Shown here: positions 61,907-64,000 of the stretch, one piece after another | Position numbering within the stretch: position 1 is the stretch's first letter | How the letters are laid out: every line of letters starts with the position of its first letter | Assembly (NCBI GenBank): GCA_963969595.1 | Contig: OZ018410.1 | Coordinates: 25,176,913-25,240,912, forward strand | Direction: 5' to 3' | Source: Neckera pumila | Taxonomy: Eukaryota > Streptophyta > Bryopsida > Hypnales > Neckeraceae | Length of the DNA stretch: 64,000 nucleotides | Position numbers and translations under genes: made by a program | The notes under the pieces: model-generated | What the model was told of the DNA's origin: nothing | The model's input: only the letters and a program-made list of their open reading frames with translations | Databases searched by the model: none

Positions 61907-64000
61907 TCAGATGCCGGCAAACGCTACATCAGGCGCCTCCTGACGTATTTGCATCAGCCGGTTTTCAATGCTCGCTAAAACAGGTTTGTACCTGTGAAAA
62001 CACCAACCTAGTTAATAAGAAGCCTTCAAAGATGGCATATCCCCATTCTATAACGTAATAAAATTGATAGAAAAACAAGTGGCTAATTGCAAGTCCCTCA
62101 ACCCCGATTCGAACCGTCTCTTTCCATGTAATCCTTGGCGCGAAACTACTGTTGCAAACCTTAATGCTTTTGCAAATTTTAAAGTAGAGAATGTATGCTT
62201 TAATTACCAAGTGATACTACCATTTTGTTAGATTAAGAATCAAAAACCTCGTACACATAATTACAAGCTTAGAAGGTCACTTTTCCTATGAGCACGTCAC
62301 AATTCTACTAGGCGTAAGAAATTTCATTGGAATGATGGATCCCAACATGCTACTATTGCTTTCAACACATTTCTCATTTTCATGGGGCACCAGAACTCTA
62401 TTTTTAACCCAATGCTTAGTCTCTCCCCTTGCGATAGTGACAATAAAGATAATGAAAGAGAACTCACAAACTGCTGAGGCTCGTCAAAGCTTGGACAGCA
62501 CGATTCAGGTCAGCTGACTGCTGGGTCAATTGGGCACTTAACTCCTCAGATCTTGCCAATGCCTTGGCCAACTCAATCTGTGAATTGATTGTCAAATTGT
62601 AAACAAGGATAATAATTGGAAACTACAGGAACAGTGACGTCAACCGTAGAGATCAGTCTGAAGGATGTTCATACAACAATTTTTTGTTACAGCATCTATG
62701 TTTTCAAATCGAAAGCTTCCTGCAGATAAATAGATCCTAGGACAATCGTCTTTGTAAATATGGCGGTTGCTGTTACCTTAAGTTTGGTCCTTTCAGCCTG
62801 CCAGCTCTCTGTGCGCGCCGTTTCGTTGACATGACATTCATCTCCAGCATGTGTCTCTAAAACCGAAGACTCCTTTTCAGTTGCTGCAATCACAGAGGAT
62901 TGCTCTAGGCGTAACTGGTTCAACATGGCTCGCAGTTCAGTGTTTTGCTGAATACATTCTTGCACCTGAACAGTAGAAAAACAAAAGTCACCAGTTGTTC
63001 AGAAGTCACCAAAGTCAATTAATCTGCAAAATCAGATCCTTACAGAAAAACTTAAGTGTAAGTTTAACACTCTAGGACTAGTTGCAAGAACAGAAGCAAA
63101 TCGCTAGCAGCTAATCGCAAATGTCTCTACCCCAAATAGAAATGTATAATTTTCATATGGCTGTTTCCATATATTCCACACTAGAACACGTCATTTGCAA
63201 AAAAATAAATATTGAATATGTATGCTATATTTGAACAAGAATTAGTTTTTCTAAATACGAAAGAAAGAAAACTTTATTATATCTGTATTTCATAAAAATA
63301 AATAGAATCAGTTATTTATGTTAAATAAAATTCCAAAATATCGAATTGCCACTTGTAATTCATAAAAAATTCAAAAAAACTATTCAACAATCTTAGAATG
63401 CCCCTATAACTATGACTAGAAATTCTAGAAGACATTAGGAATTCAATCTTTGGAGTGATGGGCCCCCACATGTTACTATATCTTCTAACCCTTGTCTCAT
63501 TTTGATTGAGCACCGGAACTTTCTATATTCTCTGAACCATGGCCAAGTCTCTCCCTTTCGGACAGAGACAACAAACGAACAAGTGCGGCAATAATGATGA
63601 TAGGAAGTTTACTGCTCACCTGAGCCTCCCACCGTGCTCCAAATTCATTGGCTTGAGTCACGTTTCCTCGTAGTCCTTCGTTCTCGACAAACAGCCTTTC
63701 TATCTCTAAGGATTGTTTGTCTATCTGCAAACATCGCTCTCCAGCATGGTTAAGATCTAAGCGGAAACCAAGGAAGTATCAACACGTTCTCAAAGAATCC
63801 AAAGAATCTTCCAGGTGTGCTTTCAGTACGCAGCTGTAAACTCCCTTGCCAAGAAACTCTCCAAGAAAAGACATGTCAAAATTGTCTGAACCCATAAAGA
63901 TGGCGCAAAGTTTTCAAATAGTACCTCGGCAAGTAATGTCTGACGACCAAATTCTTGTCGTTCAACCATAGATGCCAGCTCTCGAAGTTTACTCTCGGCA
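61907..64000 (-). CDS. Coiled-coil protein, 5' part beyond the window
   Basis: Five visible exons, in plus coordinates: 61907..61991, 62468..62577, 62777..62965, 63620..63724 and 63925..>64000. All have GT-AG borders and matching phases, giving 187 C-terminal residues. The sequence is rich in Glu, Gln, Leu and Ala with heptad-like spacing: KLRELASMVERQEFGRQTLL, IDKQSLEIERLFVENEGLRG, VQECIQQNTELRAMLNQLRL and IELAKALARSEELSAQLTQQ. It ends YKPVLASIENRLMQIRQEAP then DVAFAGI and a stop. There is no membrane segment in the visible part. It is probably a cytosolic or cytoskeletal coiled-coil protein of the plant type. I do not recognise a named family, and the start lies to the right of the window. 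Confidence 0.75.

Noticed and set aside
62100..62125. GATTCGAACC, resembling a tRNA T-loop on the minus strand
   Set aside because: The flanking bases do not form a T-stem, and it is inside an intron of the coiled-coil gene.

Overview
The window is nuclear DNA of a land plant. The genes have many small spliced exons with GT-AG introns. The genes recognised are plant ones: an LRR receptor-like pseudokinase, a DUF220 protein, an organelle-type NOG1-like GTPase, a chloroplast SecE with a transit peptide, ribosomal protein eL42, and a plant-type cation-chloride cotransporter. The space between genes is AT-rich and full of small inverted-repeat elements. The species cannot be fixed from this alone; a non-seed plant such as a moss is only a guess.

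Layout. 1-3132 (+) is the 3' part of an LRR receptor-like pseudokinase. 6890-9772 (+) is a six-exon DUF220/SRPBCC-like gene. 9773-24183 has no intact gene: it holds a MITE, a decayed LINE fragment, a transposase-like reading frame broken by in-frame stops (16333-18135), a 0.9 kb TTAA-flanked element and a Harbinger-like MITE. 24184-28798 (-) is a 13-exon NOG1-like GTPase. 28973-31849 is a tandem pair of related terminal-inverted-repeat elements followed by a foldback element. 36043-36886 (-) is plastid SecE in two exons. 39276-40570 (+) is eL42 in five exons. 40571-51484 is AT-rich and carries several copies of one TTAA element family, one copy inserted inside another. 51485-59417 (+) is a 16-exon cation-chloride cotransporter. 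60215-60962 is a nearly perfect palindrome from the same TTAA family. 61907 to the right edge (-) is the 3' part of a coiled-coil protein gene.

The genes look like unlinked housekeeping and membrane genes; nothing suggests that they form one pathway. The strongest unusual signal is the element family with termini TTAA-CCCCTAAAGG. It has six long copies, two short intronic relatives and one lone end. Where copy D interrupts copy F, removing D together with one TTAA restores the sequence expected from a third copy. A TTAA target duplication of this kind is the hallmark of piggyBac-type transposition. No piggyBac transposase is present in the window, so the family would be non-autonomous.
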